Assembly (NCBI GenBank): GCA_017609465.1
Contig: JAFCDX010000003.1
Span: 1-46,711 of the forward strand
From: Candidatus Woesearchaeota archaeon
GTDB lineage: Archaea; Nanobdellota; Nanobdellia; SCGC-AAA011-G17; JAFCDX01
Reading direction: 5' to 3'
Length of the DNA stretch: 46,711 bases
The notes beneath the pieces were generated by a model, which was not told where the DNA came from, did no database searches, and was given only the letters and a program-made list of their open reading frames with translations. The number at the start of each line of letters is the position of its first letter. Position 1 is the stretch's first letter. Below, one piece after another: positions 15,941 through 24,903 of this stretch. Made by a program: the position numbers and the translations under genes.

Positions 15941-16462
15941 TCAAGATATATGTGGTTGCGGAATTCTTCTACAATAATGTTTATTTAAATTCAAACAGAA
16001 ATTTATAGTTTTCTCAAAATCCTCAGAACCAACTCTACTGAATCCTTGCACATAATCAGTATAAATTAAAGAAGATAATTCATAAAAATTATTCATAACT
16101 ATCATTGTTTCTTTAAGCGTATCTTTAACTTTTTCTCTTTTATGAACACCATAATAATTTTTAAAAAAATCCATAAATTTTATTATAGCCCTAGGATCTC
16201 TTTTAGTAATCTTCATATTCTCTATTTCTTCATCGCTTAAACAATTATTTTCTAAAAAATCTGCCAATCTTCTGACATAATCAAAATTATATTTTGTTTC
16301 TATCCCCTTTGAAAATCGGTCAATATCAAGAGATGCATTTAAAGCAGTCCAACTAAGATAATAACCTCCAAAGGTTTCTTCACTTGTATCTTCATAAGAC
16401 TTAATTAAAAGAGGGTATTTCTTAAGACCGCTCCAATCTACAAATTTTTCTTCTTTGCCCAT
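15941..16462 (-). CDS. hypothetical soluble helical protein
   Basis: 173 residues, mostly alpha-helical by composition, no signal peptide. Segments such as YVRRLADFLENNCLSDEEIE and DTLKETMIVMNNFYELSSLI suggest a helical bundle. No family recognised. A TATA-like TTATTAATAA lies about 24 nt upstream of the ATG, so it is probably a single leaderless gene, divergent from gatB. Confidence 0.65.
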   Translation of the reverse strand: MGKEEKFVDWSGLKKYPLLIKSYEDTSEETFGGYYLSWTALNASLDIDRFSKGIETKYNFDYVRRLADFLENNCLSDEEIENMKITKRDPRAIIKFMDFFKNYYGVHKREKVKDTLKETMIVMNNFYELSSLIYTDYVQGFSRVGSEDFEKTINFCLNLNKHYCRRIPQPHIS

Positions 16463-16539
16463 AAAATATATTCACATCATTTATTAATAAGTATTTATAT
16501 TCCAAAAAACATATAAAATAAATAACTCTTAAATTTACA

Positions 16540-17904
16540 ATGAAAACAGTAATAGGATTAGAAATTCATGTTTCTGTAAACACAAAGTCAAAGTTATTTT
16601 GTGGATGTGCTAACAAAGAATCTAATGAACCTAATTCATTAATTTGTCCCGTTTGCCTGGGAATGCCCGGATCAAAACCAGTTCTAAATGAAAAAGCATT
16701 GGAATACGGGTTGATGCTGGGCAAAGCATTGAATTGTAAAATAGCAAAACAAGCAATATTTTCAAGAAAAACTTATTTTTATCCTGATATGGCAAAAAAT
16801 TATCAAATAACTCAATATGAGGTTCCAATAGGTTTTAAGGGAAAATTAAATATAGGTAGTAAAGATATTAACATAACAAGAGTTCATATGGAAGAAGATC
16901 CTGCAGCTTTGATACATCAAGGGAATTATGTTCTTGTGGATTATAACAGATCGGGAAAACCATTATTAGAAATCGTTACAGAACCTGAATTAAATTCTCC
17001 AAATGAAGCAAGATTATTCCTAAAAAGATTAATTACAACCTTGAATTATTTAGGAATTTATGATGAAAAAACAGGAAGCATAAAAGCAGATGCAAACATT
17101 TCTATAAAAGGGTATGAAAGAGTTGAGATAAAAAACATAACCGGTTTCAAGGAGGTTGAAAGAGCATTAAATTATGAAGTTGAAAGGCAAAAATCAGAAA
17201 TTGAAAATGGAAACAAAATAAAAAGAGAAACTCGTGGCTGGGATGCTCAAAAAGGAATTACAATTTTTCAAAGAAGCAAGGAAGAAGAAGCTGATTATGG
17301 CTATATTATTGATACTGATTTGGTTCCAGTAGACCTAGACTTTGTTGAGAAAATAAAAATTCCTGAACTTGCTCCTGAAAAGATAAATAAATACGTTAAA
17401 CAATTCAAACTTAAAAAAGATGATGCAGAGACGATTGCCTCCGAATACATATTAGCAAATCTATTTGAAGAAATAAGCAAGAAGGTAAATCCTCAGTTGG
17501 CTGCAAAATGGCTTAGAAGAGAATTGATGAGAGTTGTTCATTACAACAAGATAGAATTAAATGAATTAAAAATAGATGCTGTTCACTTATCAGAACTATT
17601 TAAATTAATTGAGAAAAACAAGATAACAGAAACCAATGCACAAAAGATGTTGGAAGAATTGATTGAAAAACCATTTTCTCCAAAAGAATACATAAAGAAA
17701 AAAGGCCTTAAAGTTATATCAGGAAAAGAAGAACTTGAAAAAATATGCAGGGAAATTATAAAAGAAAATCCAAAACCTGTTGAAGATTACAAGAATGGAA
17801 ATGAAAAAGCACTTCATTTTATTTCTGGACAGGTTATGAGAAAAACAAAAGGTCAGGCCTCACCACAGGAAGTTGCTGATATTCTTAAAAAATTGTTAAA
17901 ATAA
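16540..17904 (+). CDS. gatB: Asp/Glu-tRNA amidotransferase subunit B
   Basis: 454 residues. GatB binds the mischarged tRNA and activates the side-chain carboxyl with ATP before amidation. Family motifs: VIGLEIHVSVNTKSKLFCGC, zinc Cys in CGC and CPVCLGMPGS, FSRKTYFYPDMAKNYQITQY, RVHMEEDPA, DYNRSGKPLLEIVTEPE, and the C-terminal YqeY-like tail (ISGQVMRKTKGQASPQEV). It is unlinked to the aspS-gatC-gatA operon but only about 1.6 kb downstream. Leaderless, with ATATAAAATA about 25 nt before the ATG. Confidence 0.94.
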   Translation: MKTVIGLEIHVSVNTKSKLFCGCANKESNEPNSLICPVCLGMPGSKPVLNEKALEYGLMLGKALNCKIAKQAIFSRKTYFYPDMAKNYQITQYEVPIGFKGKLNIGSKDINITRVHMEEDPAALIHQGNYVLVDYNRSGKPLLEIVTEPELNSPNEARLFLKRLITTLNYLGIYDEKTGSIKADANISIKGYERVEIKNITGFKEVERALNYEVERQKSEIENGNKIKRETRGWDAQKGITIFQRSKEEEADYGYIIDTDLVPVDLDFVEKIKIPELAPEKINKYVKQFKLKKDDAETIASEYILANLFEEISKKVNPQLAAKWLRRELMRVVHYNKIELNELKIDAVHLSELFKLIEKNKITETNAQKMLEELIEKPFSPKEYIKKKGLKVISGKEELEKICREIIKENPKPVEDYKNGNEKALHFISGQVMRKTKGQASPQEVADILKKLLK

Positions 17905-18786
17905 TTATGTCATTGGATAAACTATCATAAATACACCAAGAAGCATTATTACGCATGCTATACTTTTATATAATATATATTTCTCATGAAAGAATTCCCC
18001 CCCAATTATTGTTGATATTAAAGTTGATAATCTTTTGATTGGTATTACTATTGAAACAAGCATCAAACTTATTGCCATATAATGGAAAGCTGCAGTAAGC
18101 AAGAATGCAACAGCTGAAATAAATATTGGGCCTCTTGATATTTTAAATGCCCTTTTAACCCCCTTATAATTTCTGAAAAAGAACAACTGAAAAAACAAAA
18201 CCGTTACAGACCCAAAGATTGCCAGATAAAATAACATTGATATGGGATCTATTAATCCCTCATCCAAAAGATATTTCTCTGCAATCGATATTATTGAAAA
18301 AAGTATCATTGAGATTACCACATAATGAAAGTATTTTGATTTTAATATTTTCTTGAAAGGCAATATTACGTTTTTCGCTTTATGATCTGATTCTATCATA
18401 TACGCTCCAAATATAAGAAACAAGATTCCCACAAACTGTATTCCTGCAAGCTTTTCCCCAAGAAAAATATATGCAAGCAATAATAAAAATAATGGAGATA
18501 AGTTAGTAAGAGGAACAACAACACTTATTTCCATATGTTTTAACGCTTTTGTTGAAAATATCGAAGCTTCAAGAAAGATTATTGCTATTAGTATCAGGAA
18601 TATGAGAGTATATAAGGATATGCCAAAATTTACAAAAGGTATTATTAATAATGAAAGCAACCCAATAAAAAAAACATGTATTGTCAAGAATTCTGTTGAA
18701 TGCTCTTTTATCAGTTCCCTCTTACCTAGTATAGTGCTAACAGAATGAAATAGTGCAGCACCCAACGCAAACATAAGCCATAACAT
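17905..18786 (-). CDS. EamA/DMT-superfamily transporter
   Basis: 293 residues with ten predicted TM helices in two homologous halves (EamA repeats, about 1-133 and 150-293). Typical motifs include the helix ends VVPLTNLSPLFLLLLAYIFLGEK in the first half and IVIPIKRLSTLISTIIGGEFF in the second. DMT transporters export metabolites or amino acids; the substrate is not predictable. Only 1 nt separates it from the amino-acid permease upstream, so the two are likely co-transcribed. It converges on gatB. Confidence 0.82.
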   Translation of the reverse strand: MLWLMFALGAALFHSVSTILGKRELIKEHSTEFLTIHVFFIGLLSLLIIPFVNFGISLYTLIFLILIAIIFLEASIFSTKALKHMEISVVVPLTNLSPLFLLLLAYIFLGEKLAGIQFVGILFLIFGAYMIESDHKAKNVILPFKKILKSKYFHYVVISMILFSIISIAEKYLLDEGLIDPISMLFYLAIFGSVTVLFFQLFFFRNYKGVKRAFKISRGPIFISAVAFLLTAAFHYMAISLMLVSIVIPIKRLSTLISTIIGGEFFHEKYILYKSIACVIMLLGVFMIVYPMT

Positions 18787-18787
18787 T

Positions 18788-19909
18788 TTATAGATTAATC
18801 AAATTATATGCTATACCTCCTATCAATATTATTGCAATAAGTATTTTTATCAAAACATTCCTGCTCATTTTATACTCTGGATTTCTGTCTCCTTTTTTAA
18901 TAAAGAAAGTCATTCCCAACACTAGCAGTCCTATTAAACCTCCAGCAAGAAATCCTGCAACATTCAATACTGACGTGAAATTAGCTGTGTTTCTTAGTAA
19001 TAAAAATAACAATAAAGGAACTATAGTTGCAAGAAGGAATGAAATGAATTTGTTTAATTTGAAATCATAATGGAATACTCCTTTTAATGCAAGTGATATT
19101 GCAAGGAATGATGTGAACATAGCAAACACCGCAAATAAATTACCTAGGAATAATGCTGATTTTCCCAATAGTTCTCCAAGACCAACAGTAGCTATTGGTG
19201 TTGTCTGCAAACCAGTAATTCCTACAACAACAAATGCAAATATTGAATATATTATAATTGGGATTATGCTTCCTATTATTATTGCTTTTTTGAAATCCTT
19301 TCTGTTTTTCCCAAGAACTTCCCTTACTTCAGGAACAGCAACCAGCCCCAAAAATGCGAAAATAACAACACCATAAGGTATTCCAATACTTAAAATATTA
19401 AATTCCATCAAATTAGAAATGTCTATATGATTAAAGGATATTAAAGCCAAGACAATAACAATCAATATCATTCCAAAAGTTGCAATTAATTCTGAAAAAG
19501 AAGTTCCCTTTATCCCAATATAAACTATGGAAGATGCTATTACAAAAAATATAAAACTCCAAATCAAGGGGGGAAAACCAAATAAAACACTTAATACTTC
19601 TCCTTCACCTATAAGATAAGCCACTAATGCACCATAATCAACTATTAAAGTAGAGAAAAACATTGTAGCTCTTCCCTTAAAACCAAGATATTTATCTGCA
19701 TATCCTGTAAGTTGATGTTTCTTTTTTGTTCTAAGAACAATCTCTCCAAGATATAGATTAAGAATCATTATCATCACTCCAAGAAATAAAATATCCAGTA
19801 ATCCTGTAAGAAAACCTGCTCGTGCAACAACATAAGGTATTCCTAAGATCCCTGCCCCTATAACACAGCCAGTCAAAACTGCTGATGCTCTTATTACCTC
19901 TTTTTTCAT
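18788..19909 (-). CDS. aromatic/hydroxy amino acid permease-like transporter (APC superfamily)
   Basis: 373 residues with about 11 TM segments. The first helix has the APC-fold glycine motif TGCVIGAGILGIPYV, characteristic of the tryptophan/tyrosine and hydroxy-amino-acid permease group; helix 6 region is VVIFAFLGLVAVPEVREVLG. It probably imports an amino acid by H+ or Na+ symport. It is the first gene of a two-gene unit with the EamA transporter. The substrate is inference. Confidence 0.8.
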   Translation of the reverse strand: MKKEVIRASAVLTGCVIGAGILGIPYVVARAGFLTGLLDILFLGVMIMILNLYLGEIVLRTKKKHQLTGYADKYLGFKGRATMFFSTLIVDYGALVAYLIGEGEVLSVLFGFPPLIWSFIFFVIASSIVYIGIKGTSFSELIATFGMILIVIVLALISFNHIDISNLMEFNILSIGIPYGVVIFAFLGLVAVPEVREVLGKNRKDFKKAIIIGSIIPIIIYSIFAFVVVGITGLQTTPIATVGLGELLGKSALFLGNLFAVFAMFTSFLAISLALKGVFHYDFKLNKFISFLLATIVPLLLFLLLRNTANFTSVLNVAGFLAGGLIGLLVLGMTFFIKKGDRNPEYKMSRNVLIKILIAIILIGGIAYNLINL

Positions 19910-19946
19910 GATTATTAAAGAATTTTATTTACTTTTAAATATTTTG

Positions 19947-20174
19947 TTATCTAGCCCAAATAAATCTATCATCTTTTACAACTTTTCTTATCTTGTGAAG
20001 AGGGATATTAATTTCTTTTCCATTTTTTTCAATAAACAAATTTAAAGAATCAACTTTTAATATTTTTTCAAAGCCTGTTTCTTTTTTAATTCCATCTATA
20101 TAAACTATTTTATAATCTTGGGGACGTTTATCTTCTTTTATCTTATTTAATATTTCTATTAATTCTTGTATCAT
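19947..20174 (-). CDS. DUF504 (UPF0248) family protein
   Basis: 75 residues. The pattern YKIVYIDG...KETGFEKI...IPLHKIRKVVKDDRFIWAR matches the DUF504/UPF0248 archaeal family of small beta-rich proteins with a conserved IPLHRI and terminal IW segment. The family has been associated by context with RNA processing or repair, but its biochemical function is not firmly known. The start overlaps the gatD stop by 4 nt (ATGA), so it is co-translated with gatD. Confidence 0.75.
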   Translation of the reverse strand: MIQELIEILNKIKEDKRPQDYKIVYIDGIKKETGFEKILKVDSLNLFIEKNGKEINIPLHKIRKVVKDDRFIWAR

Positions 20175-21412
20175 TTTAAGAAATCTTCTTCGTATAATAA
20201 TCTATCTTTTATTTCGCCCCTTAGGTTGTCGTTTATCATATATTTTGCCTTGTCCTTTTTGAAATTTCCCAATAACCATGAAAGTTTTATATAGGCGGTT
20301 TCAGAAAGCATGTCTTCTCCAGATATGACTCCCGCTTTTATTAATTCTCTTCCCCTTCCATAAACATTCATGTTGATTTTTCCAAAAATGCATTGGGATG
20401 TCATTACTATAATAACTCCTTTTTTAACAAGTTTTTTTATTTCATTTATCAGGTCTTTTGAAACATGACCAAGTCCTGTTCCTTCCAATATTATTCCTTT
20501 ATAACTTTCTAAAACAGATAATAATTTTGGATCCATTTCAGGATAGAATTTTATTAAAGCTACTTTTTTCTCAAATTTATTTTTAGTTATTAATTTTTCA
20601 CTTGAATTATCAAATTTAGTATTATCTATTTCTCTTGTCTTGTAATCTATCTTTGCTATTGGTTTTTCATTAATTGATTTAAATGCATCTCTTCTTGAAG
20701 TATGCATTTTTCTTGTCTTGCATGGATTTAATATATTACATAAAGTGTCTGAGGAAGAATCATGCATGCATATTGCAACACCTTTATAGTTTGTTTTTGC
20801 TATGAATTCTGCAGCACATATCAAATTCATTGCAGAATCAGTACTTCCTCTATCAGAACTTCTTTGTGATCCTACAAAAATAACAGGGATTGGTAGATTT
20901 TCAAATATGAAAGACAATGCAGCTGAAGTGTACCCCATTGTATCTGTTCCGTGGGTTATTATTATTCCATCAACCTTATTCACATTATTTTTAATTTTAT
21001 CTGCTAGTTTAACATAATTTGAGAAATTCATATCTTCAGATAATATGTTAAATACCAACTCTGATTTTATATTTGCTATTTTATTTAATTCTGGAAACAT
21101 ATCCAATATTTCTTCTTCAGAAAAGCTTGGTGAAACTCCTCCTGTTGTATAATCAACCTTTGATGCTAATGTTCCTCCAGTATGCAATATGATAATTTTC
21201 TTTAATTTGTTATTTGATTTTATTTTTTTCTTTTTTTGTGTTTTCTTTTTTATTGATTTTAGTTTTTCAATCTTTTTTATTTTTGATTTCTTTAAAGGAA
21301 TATTATATCCTGAATCTAATTTTAATATCAAATCCTTTTCAGAAACAATATCTCCTTCAATCACATCAGAACCATACTTTATTCTTACTCTGTCACCTTT
21401 TTTTAATTTCAT
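20171..21412 (-). CDS. gatD: Glu-tRNA(Gln) amidotransferase subunit D (asparaginase-type)
   Basis: 413 residues, normal for GatD. An N-terminal small beta-barrel domain (about 1-50) is followed by a Lys-rich linker (about 51-70) and an L-asparaginase-like domain. Catalytic Thr lie in ILHTGGTLAS (T78/T81 region) and ITHGTDTM (T156, D157). GatD releases ammonia from an amide donor for GatE. The dimer-interface segment SQRSSDRGSTDSAMNL is conserved. DUF504 follows with a 4-nt overlap. Its promoter shares the AT-rich spacer with ftsZ. Confidence 0.94.
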   Translation of the reverse strand: MKLKKGDRVRIKYGSDVIEGDIVSEKDLILKLDSGYNIPLKKSKIKKIEKLKSIKKKTQKKKKIKSNNKLKKIIILHTGGTLASKVDYTTGGVSPSFSEEEILDMFPELNKIANIKSELVFNILSEDMNFSNYVKLADKIKNNVNKVDGIIITHGTDTMGYTSAALSFIFENLPIPVIFVGSQRSSDRGSTDSAMNLICAAEFIAKTNYKGVAICMHDSSSDTLCNILNPCKTRKMHTSRRDAFKSINEKPIAKIDYKTREIDNTKFDNSSEKLITKNKFEKKVALIKFYPEMDPKLLSVLESYKGIILEGTGLGHVSKDLINEIKKLVKKGVIIVMTSQCIFGKINMNVYGRGRELIKAGVISGEDMLSETAYIKLSWLLGNFKKDKAKYMINDNLRGEIKDRLLYEEDFLK

Positions 21413-21434
21413 TTTTAAAAATCAAAGAAATTAA

Positions 21435-21511
21435 TTAAATAATATTTATATAATGTAAAATATATATTAGAGTTAAATAATGTTTATATACAATAAAGAA
21501 ATAATTTAAAT
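21435..21511 (+). promoter_or_regulatory. tandem promoter region of ftsZ with an imperfect 18-bp direct repeat
   Basis: TTAAATAATATTTATATA (21435-21452) recurs at 21473-21490 with one mismatch, giving two TTTATATA boxes 38 bp apart; a third TATA-like ATTTAAAT is at 21504-21511. The box around 21482-21491 would start transcription near 21511, right at the first stem-loop of the leader. The leftward gatD promoter lies in the same AT-rich DNA. Confidence 0.45.
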
Positions 21512-21647
21512 AGTTAACTTTAATTTGGGCGTTAAAGTTGAACTAATTTGGGCATGTATTTTAGTTCTAGTTTGAAGAGTATTTTGGGTATTAACTCTTT
21601 CTAAAGTGTAGTATGCATATTTAATATAAAAATATTATTATACTACA
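21512..21647 (+). ncRNA. structured ftsZ leader: four successive stem-loops, three with TTTGGG in the loop
   Basis: Stem-loop 1 pairs AACTTTAA (21516-21523) with TTAAAGTT (21532-21539) around loop TTTGGGCG; AGTT/AACT extends it past a bulged G. Stem-loop 2 pairs GAACTAA (21540-21546) with TTAGTTC (21561-21567), loop starting TTTGGGC. Stem-loop 3 pairs AAGAGT (21575-21580) with ACTCTT (21594-21599), loop containing TTTTGGG. Stem-loop 4 pairs TGTAGTAT (21607-21614) with ATACTACA (21640-21647). Stems differ while the loop motif is kept. Bases 21540-21544 can pair in either hairpin 1 or 2. Candidate cis-regulatory RNA or protein-binding array; function unknown. Confidence 0.5.
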
Positions 21648-21686
21648 ACATATATATTCAAAAACAAACTAAAAGGGGGTAATAAA

Positions 21687-22775
21687 ATGGAGTTTTTGAT
21701 GCAAGATGCACTGAAAAATGCAGAATCAAACAATGCTGAAGACCTAAAAGTAGGTCAAGCAAACATAAAAGTATTTGGTGTAGGTGGAGGCGGTGGAAAT
21801 GCTGCCAGCTGGTTACACAAAAAAGGAATTAATGGTGCTGAGGTTATTATATGCAATACTGATAAACAGCACTTGGATATATGTTCTGCTGATCAAAAAA
21901 TATTGATTGGTAAGGAACTAACAAGAGGATTGGGCTGTGGAGGATACTTTGAAAAAGGTAAAGAAGCAGCTAAGGAAAGCATTCAGGAAATAAGAAATGC
22001 ACTAAAAGACGTAGATATGATATTTATATGTGCTGGAATGGGAGGAGGAACCGGTACTGGTGCGGCCCCTGTTATAGCAAAAATAGCAAAAGAAATGGGC
22101 GCTATAGTAATTGGTAGCGTAACAATGCCATTTAATATTGAAAGAGCAAGGATTGATAAAGCTGAATTTGGATTACAGCAATTAAGACAAGAATCAGACA
22201 CAGTTATCGTAGTTGACAATAATAAATTAGTTCAAATTGCAGGAAACTTACCTATTGAACAAGCATTTGCAGTAGCAAATGAGCTTATTAGTACAATGAT
22301 TAAAGGAATAGTTGAAACAATTGCATTGCCATCTTTAGTTAACTTGGATTATGCAGATGTCCAGACAATAATGAGCAATGGAGATGTATCTGTTATTGGT
22401 ATAGGAGAATCTGCATCAGAAAATAGGGTTGAAGAAGCCACGAGAAGAGCACTTACAAATCCATTATTGGAAGTTGATTATAGAGGTGCATCTGGTGCTC
22501 TGATACATGTAGCTGGTGGAAATGATCTAAGATTAGAAGAAGTTACCCAAATTGGTGAAATGGTAACATCAACTTTGGACTTGGATGCAAACATAATATG
22601 GGGTTCAAGAATTGAACCAAGTATGGAAGGAAAACTAAGAGTTATGACAATAATAACAGGAGTTAACTCTCCATATGTGCTTGGAAAAACAAGTCCAAAA
22701 ACAAAACAGCAAGAAGCTCAGAAAATGAGTAATGAGCTTGGAATAGAAATGGTTGGAGGCCAAGGATTTGCTTAA
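21687..22775 (+). CDS. ftsZ: cell-division GTPase FtsZ
   Basis: 362 residues. FtsZ polymerises at midcell in a GTP-dependent manner. The tubulin signature GGGTGTG is present ([13 protein letters not shown], about residue 117), with the preceding nucleotide loop [12 protein letters not shown] and the T7 synergy segment [15 protein letters not shown]. The C-terminus ([11 protein letters not shown]) is short, with no obvious long linker and tail peptide. Translation is led by a Shine-Dalgarno AGGGGGT 6 nt before the ATG, unlike most neighbours. The mRNA has a structured leader and ends at a hairpin-T-tract terminator. Confidence 0.95.
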   Translation: MEFLMQDALKNAESNNAEDLKVGQANIKVFGVGGGGGNAASWLHKKGINGAEVIICNTDKQHLDICSADQKILIGKELTRGLGCGGYFEKGKEAAKESIQEIRNALKDVDMIFICAGMGGGTGTGAAPVIAKIAKEMGAIVIGSVTMPFNIERARIDKAEFGLQQLRQESDTVIVVDNNKLVQIAGNLPIEQAFAVANELISTMIKGIVETIALPSLVNLDYADVQTIMSNGDVSVIGIGESASENRVEEATRRALTNPLLEVDYRGASGALIHVAGGNDLRLEEVTQIGEMVTSTLDLDANIIWGSRIEPSMEGKLRVMTIITGVNSPYVLGKTSPKTKQQEAQKMSNELGIEMVGGQGFA

Positions 22776-22810
22776 ATGAAACATTGGCAAAAAAAACTCC
22801 AAAAATCATA

Positions 22811-22829
22811 GTTTTTCGTAAAGAAAAAC
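22811..22829 (+). terminator. first 3' hairpin after ftsZ
   Basis: GTTTTTC (22811-22817) pairs with GAAAAAC (22823-22829) around GTAAA. It has no T-tract of its own but precedes the stronger terminator; it may protect the 3' end. Confidence 0.4.
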
Positions 22830-22847
22830 CCCCTTAACGCCTCGTTT

Positions 22848-22876
22848 GCTAATGCTTCGGCATTAGCTTTTTTTTT
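22848..22876 (+). terminator. intrinsic-type terminator of ftsZ with TTCG tetraloop
   Basis: GCTAATGC (22848-22855) and GCATTAGC (22860-22867) form a perfect 8-bp stem closed by TTCG, an exceptionally stable UUCG tetraloop in RNA, followed by nine T. This is the bacterial hairpin-plus-U-tract layout. On the opposite strand no T-tract follows, so it acts for ftsZ only. Confidence 0.75.
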
Positions 22877-22896
22877 CTTTTTTTAACTTATTAATA

Positions 22897-23904
22897 TCAA
22901 ATTCCTAAATTATCCAGAACATCTTTTTTATCAAATATTTTCAAATCAGAATAATTTTGTCCTTTTCCTATAAATAGAATAGGTTTCTTGGTAACATAAG
23001 AAATACTCAATGGAGCTCCACCTTTGTCATCAACATCAAATTTAGTCAAAATAATACCATCAATATCTATTGAATCATCAAATTTTTGAGCTTGATTAAC
23101 AGCGTCATTTCCAGTAATAGATTCTCCAACAAAAATCTTCATATCAGGATTTGCAACTCTTACTATTTTTTTCATCTCTTCCTGAAGATTTACATTAGAA
23201 TGCATTCTTCCTGCAGTATCAATAAGAACAACATCAAGATTCTTTGACTCTGCATGCTTTATTCCATCAAAAGCAACAGCAGCAGGATCTGCCCCATAAT
23301 CATGCTTTATAACTTTCACACCCAATTTTTTCCCATGCTCTTCCAGTTGCTGTATAGCAGCAGCTCTCCAAGTATCTGCAGCAACCATCACAGAAGTCAT
23401 GTTTTTTTCCTTAAGTAAATTTGCTATCTTTGCTATTGTTGTTGTTTTTCCAGAACCATTAATCCCTACAAACAATATAACAAAAGGCTTTTTTGATTCT
23501 ATTTTTTTCAATATATCTATATTTTCGATAAACAAATCATCAATGGTTTCTTTTAACGAGTCTAATATTATATTCCCTACTTTTTTTCTTTCTATTGGTT
23601 TGTCAACTATTTTTTCCTTTAAATCAGATTTTATTTTATCTATGACTTCAACAGAAACATTATTTTCCAATAAAGCTATTTCCAAATCCCAGAAAATATC
23701 ATCAAACTTTTTGTCGGAAATCCTTTTTGTTGTTATTTTTTCTTTTATTACTTTACTAATCTTTTTCTTTTCTTTAACAGGCTCTTCAGAAGGTTTTTTT
23801 TCTTCTTCCACAGACTTTTCAACTATTTCTTCTGGAGTTTCCTCTACCTGTTTTGTTATTTTACTTACAGCATTCTTTAATTTTTCTCTTAGTGACTTAA
23901 ACAT
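22897..23904 (-). CDS. ftsY: signal recognition particle receptor FtsY
   Basis: 335 residues. An acidic/basic N-terminal A region (about 1-55, many Glu and Lys) leads to the four-helix N domain (about 56-130) and the G domain. GTPase motifs: P-loop GINGSGKTTTIAK (about 146-158), DTWRAAAIQQLEEH, DTAGRMHSN, TKFDVDDKGGA. FtsY docks the SRP-ribosome complex at the membrane; its partner SRP54 is encoded about 11 kb away. A 22-nt gap separates it from the helical gene upstream, implying co-transcription. Confidence 0.94.
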   Translation of the reverse strand: MFKSLREKLKNAVSKITKQVEETPEEIVEKSVEEEKKPSEEPVKEKKKISKVIKEKITTKRISDKKFDDIFWDLEIALLENNVSVEVIDKIKSDLKEKIVDKPIERKKVGNIILDSLKETIDDLFIENIDILKKIESKKPFVILFVGINGSGKTTTIAKIANLLKEKNMTSVMVAADTWRAAAIQQLEEHGKKLGVKVIKHDYGADPAAVAFDGIKHAESKNLDVVLIDTAGRMHSNVNLQEEMKKIVRVANPDMKIFVGESITGNDAVNQAQKFDDSIDIDGIILTKFDVDDKGGAPLSISYVTKKPILFIGKGQNYSDLKIFDKKDVLDNLGI

Positions 23905-23926
23905 AATTAAGTTTTAGAAAGAACAT

Positions 23927-24547
23927 TTAAAAACCTTTCTTTAGTATCTTCCTTACTTCTTCAAACCTATTTTCTTCAAGTAATTCAGATGGATTTCTTA
24001 CAATCTCGTGTTTTGGCATTTTCTTTGGCTTTGATATTTCTGTTTTTACTTTCTTTTTTATCTTCTTCTTAACTTCCTTTTTTATCTTGCTCTTTTCTCT
24101 GGCTTTTATCAATCTCTCTTTTATTTTCTTAATCTTGTTTTCTGGTTTTTTTACTTTATTCATAATCTCTTTTTTGTAAAGGTCCTTGTAAAATGACAGT
24201 TTTGTTTCAGAATATTCTATCAATCTTTTCTTGTTAGGCATGTTTTTTTTCAAGTAATCAAGAATATAAGATATTCTAGAAAAAGTATCAGGAACCCTAT
24301 TAAACATCTTATTTTGTATAAGAGTGTAAGATTCCTTAAGTTTCATCAAGAGAATTAACTGTCTTTCTAAATCATCCATAAGATTCTGGACATTTTCCTT
24401 TTTATTTGAAGATAACTTATTGTATTGTCTTTTTACCTTTGGATATAAAACAAGAGCCTTGTCAAATTTCCCTTTTCCAATTAATTCATTGGAATCATTT
24501 ATCAAATCATAAAATTTCCTCAAAGGAGTTGGTTTTTTAAAAAACAT
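23927..24547 (-). CDS. basic helical protein upstream of ftsY, unknown
   Basis: 206 residues. Residues about 1-120 look like a helical repeat bundle (FYDLINDSNELIGKGKFDKA resembles a TPR-like helix pair), followed by a Lys-rich, probably extended region (about 130-175) and a short C-terminal helix NPSELLEENRFEEVRKILKK. No family recognised. A TATA-like GATATTTAAATA lies about 25 nt upstream, and only 22 nt separate it from ftsY, so a link with membrane targeting or cell division is possible but unproven. Confidence 0.7.
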   Translation of the reverse strand: MFFKKPTPLRKFYDLINDSNELIGKGKFDKALVLYPKVKRQYNKLSSNKKENVQNLMDDLERQLILLMKLKESYTLIQNKMFNRVPDTFSRISYILDYLKKNMPNKKRLIEYSETKLSFYKDLYKKEIMNKVKKPENKIKKIKERLIKAREKSKIKKEVKKKIKKKVKTEISKPKKMPKHEIVRNPSELLEENRFEEVRKILKKGF

Positions 24548-24618
24548 GTATATAATATTAGAATTTTATTTAAATATCTTTTGATTAAATTTAAATACTA
24601 ATTTTTATCTTTAAATAT

Positions 24619-24903
24619 ATGAAAAATTTGTTCATAGTATTAATTACATTATTATTTGTAAGTGCAGGATGTTTGCAACAGAGTAATGATATAATATGTG
24701 AATCGGATTCTGATTGCGTTCGTGCAGGATGCTCCGGGGAGATATGCGCTCAAAAAGAGAAAGCAGAGAATATTGTAACTCCCTGTGTATTTAAAGAAGA
24801 ATACGAATGTCTTGAATTAACTGAATGCTCCTGTAATGATAATGGATGCGAATGGGAAGAAAATCCAGAATATTTAAGTTGTCTTGAAGAAAAACGTCAA
24901 TGA
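24619..24903 (+). CDS. Cys-rich lipoprotein, eight-cysteine-cluster type
   Basis: 94 residues. Signal peptide MKNLFIVLITLLFVSAGC ends in a lipobox (VSAGC), so it is anchored outside the cell. The mature part has ten further Cys, with the CESDSDCVRAGCSGEICA pattern typical of eight-cysteine-cluster domains found in archaeal and bacterial lipoproteins of unknown role. TAAATTTAAATAC is about 25 nt upstream. Its stop overlaps the end of the convergent ppsA by 7 nt. Confidence 0.75.
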   Translation: MKNLFIVLITLLFVSAGCLQQSNDIICESDSDCVRAGCSGEICAQKEKAENIVTPCVFKEEYECLELTECSCNDNGCEWEENPEYLSCLEEKRQ

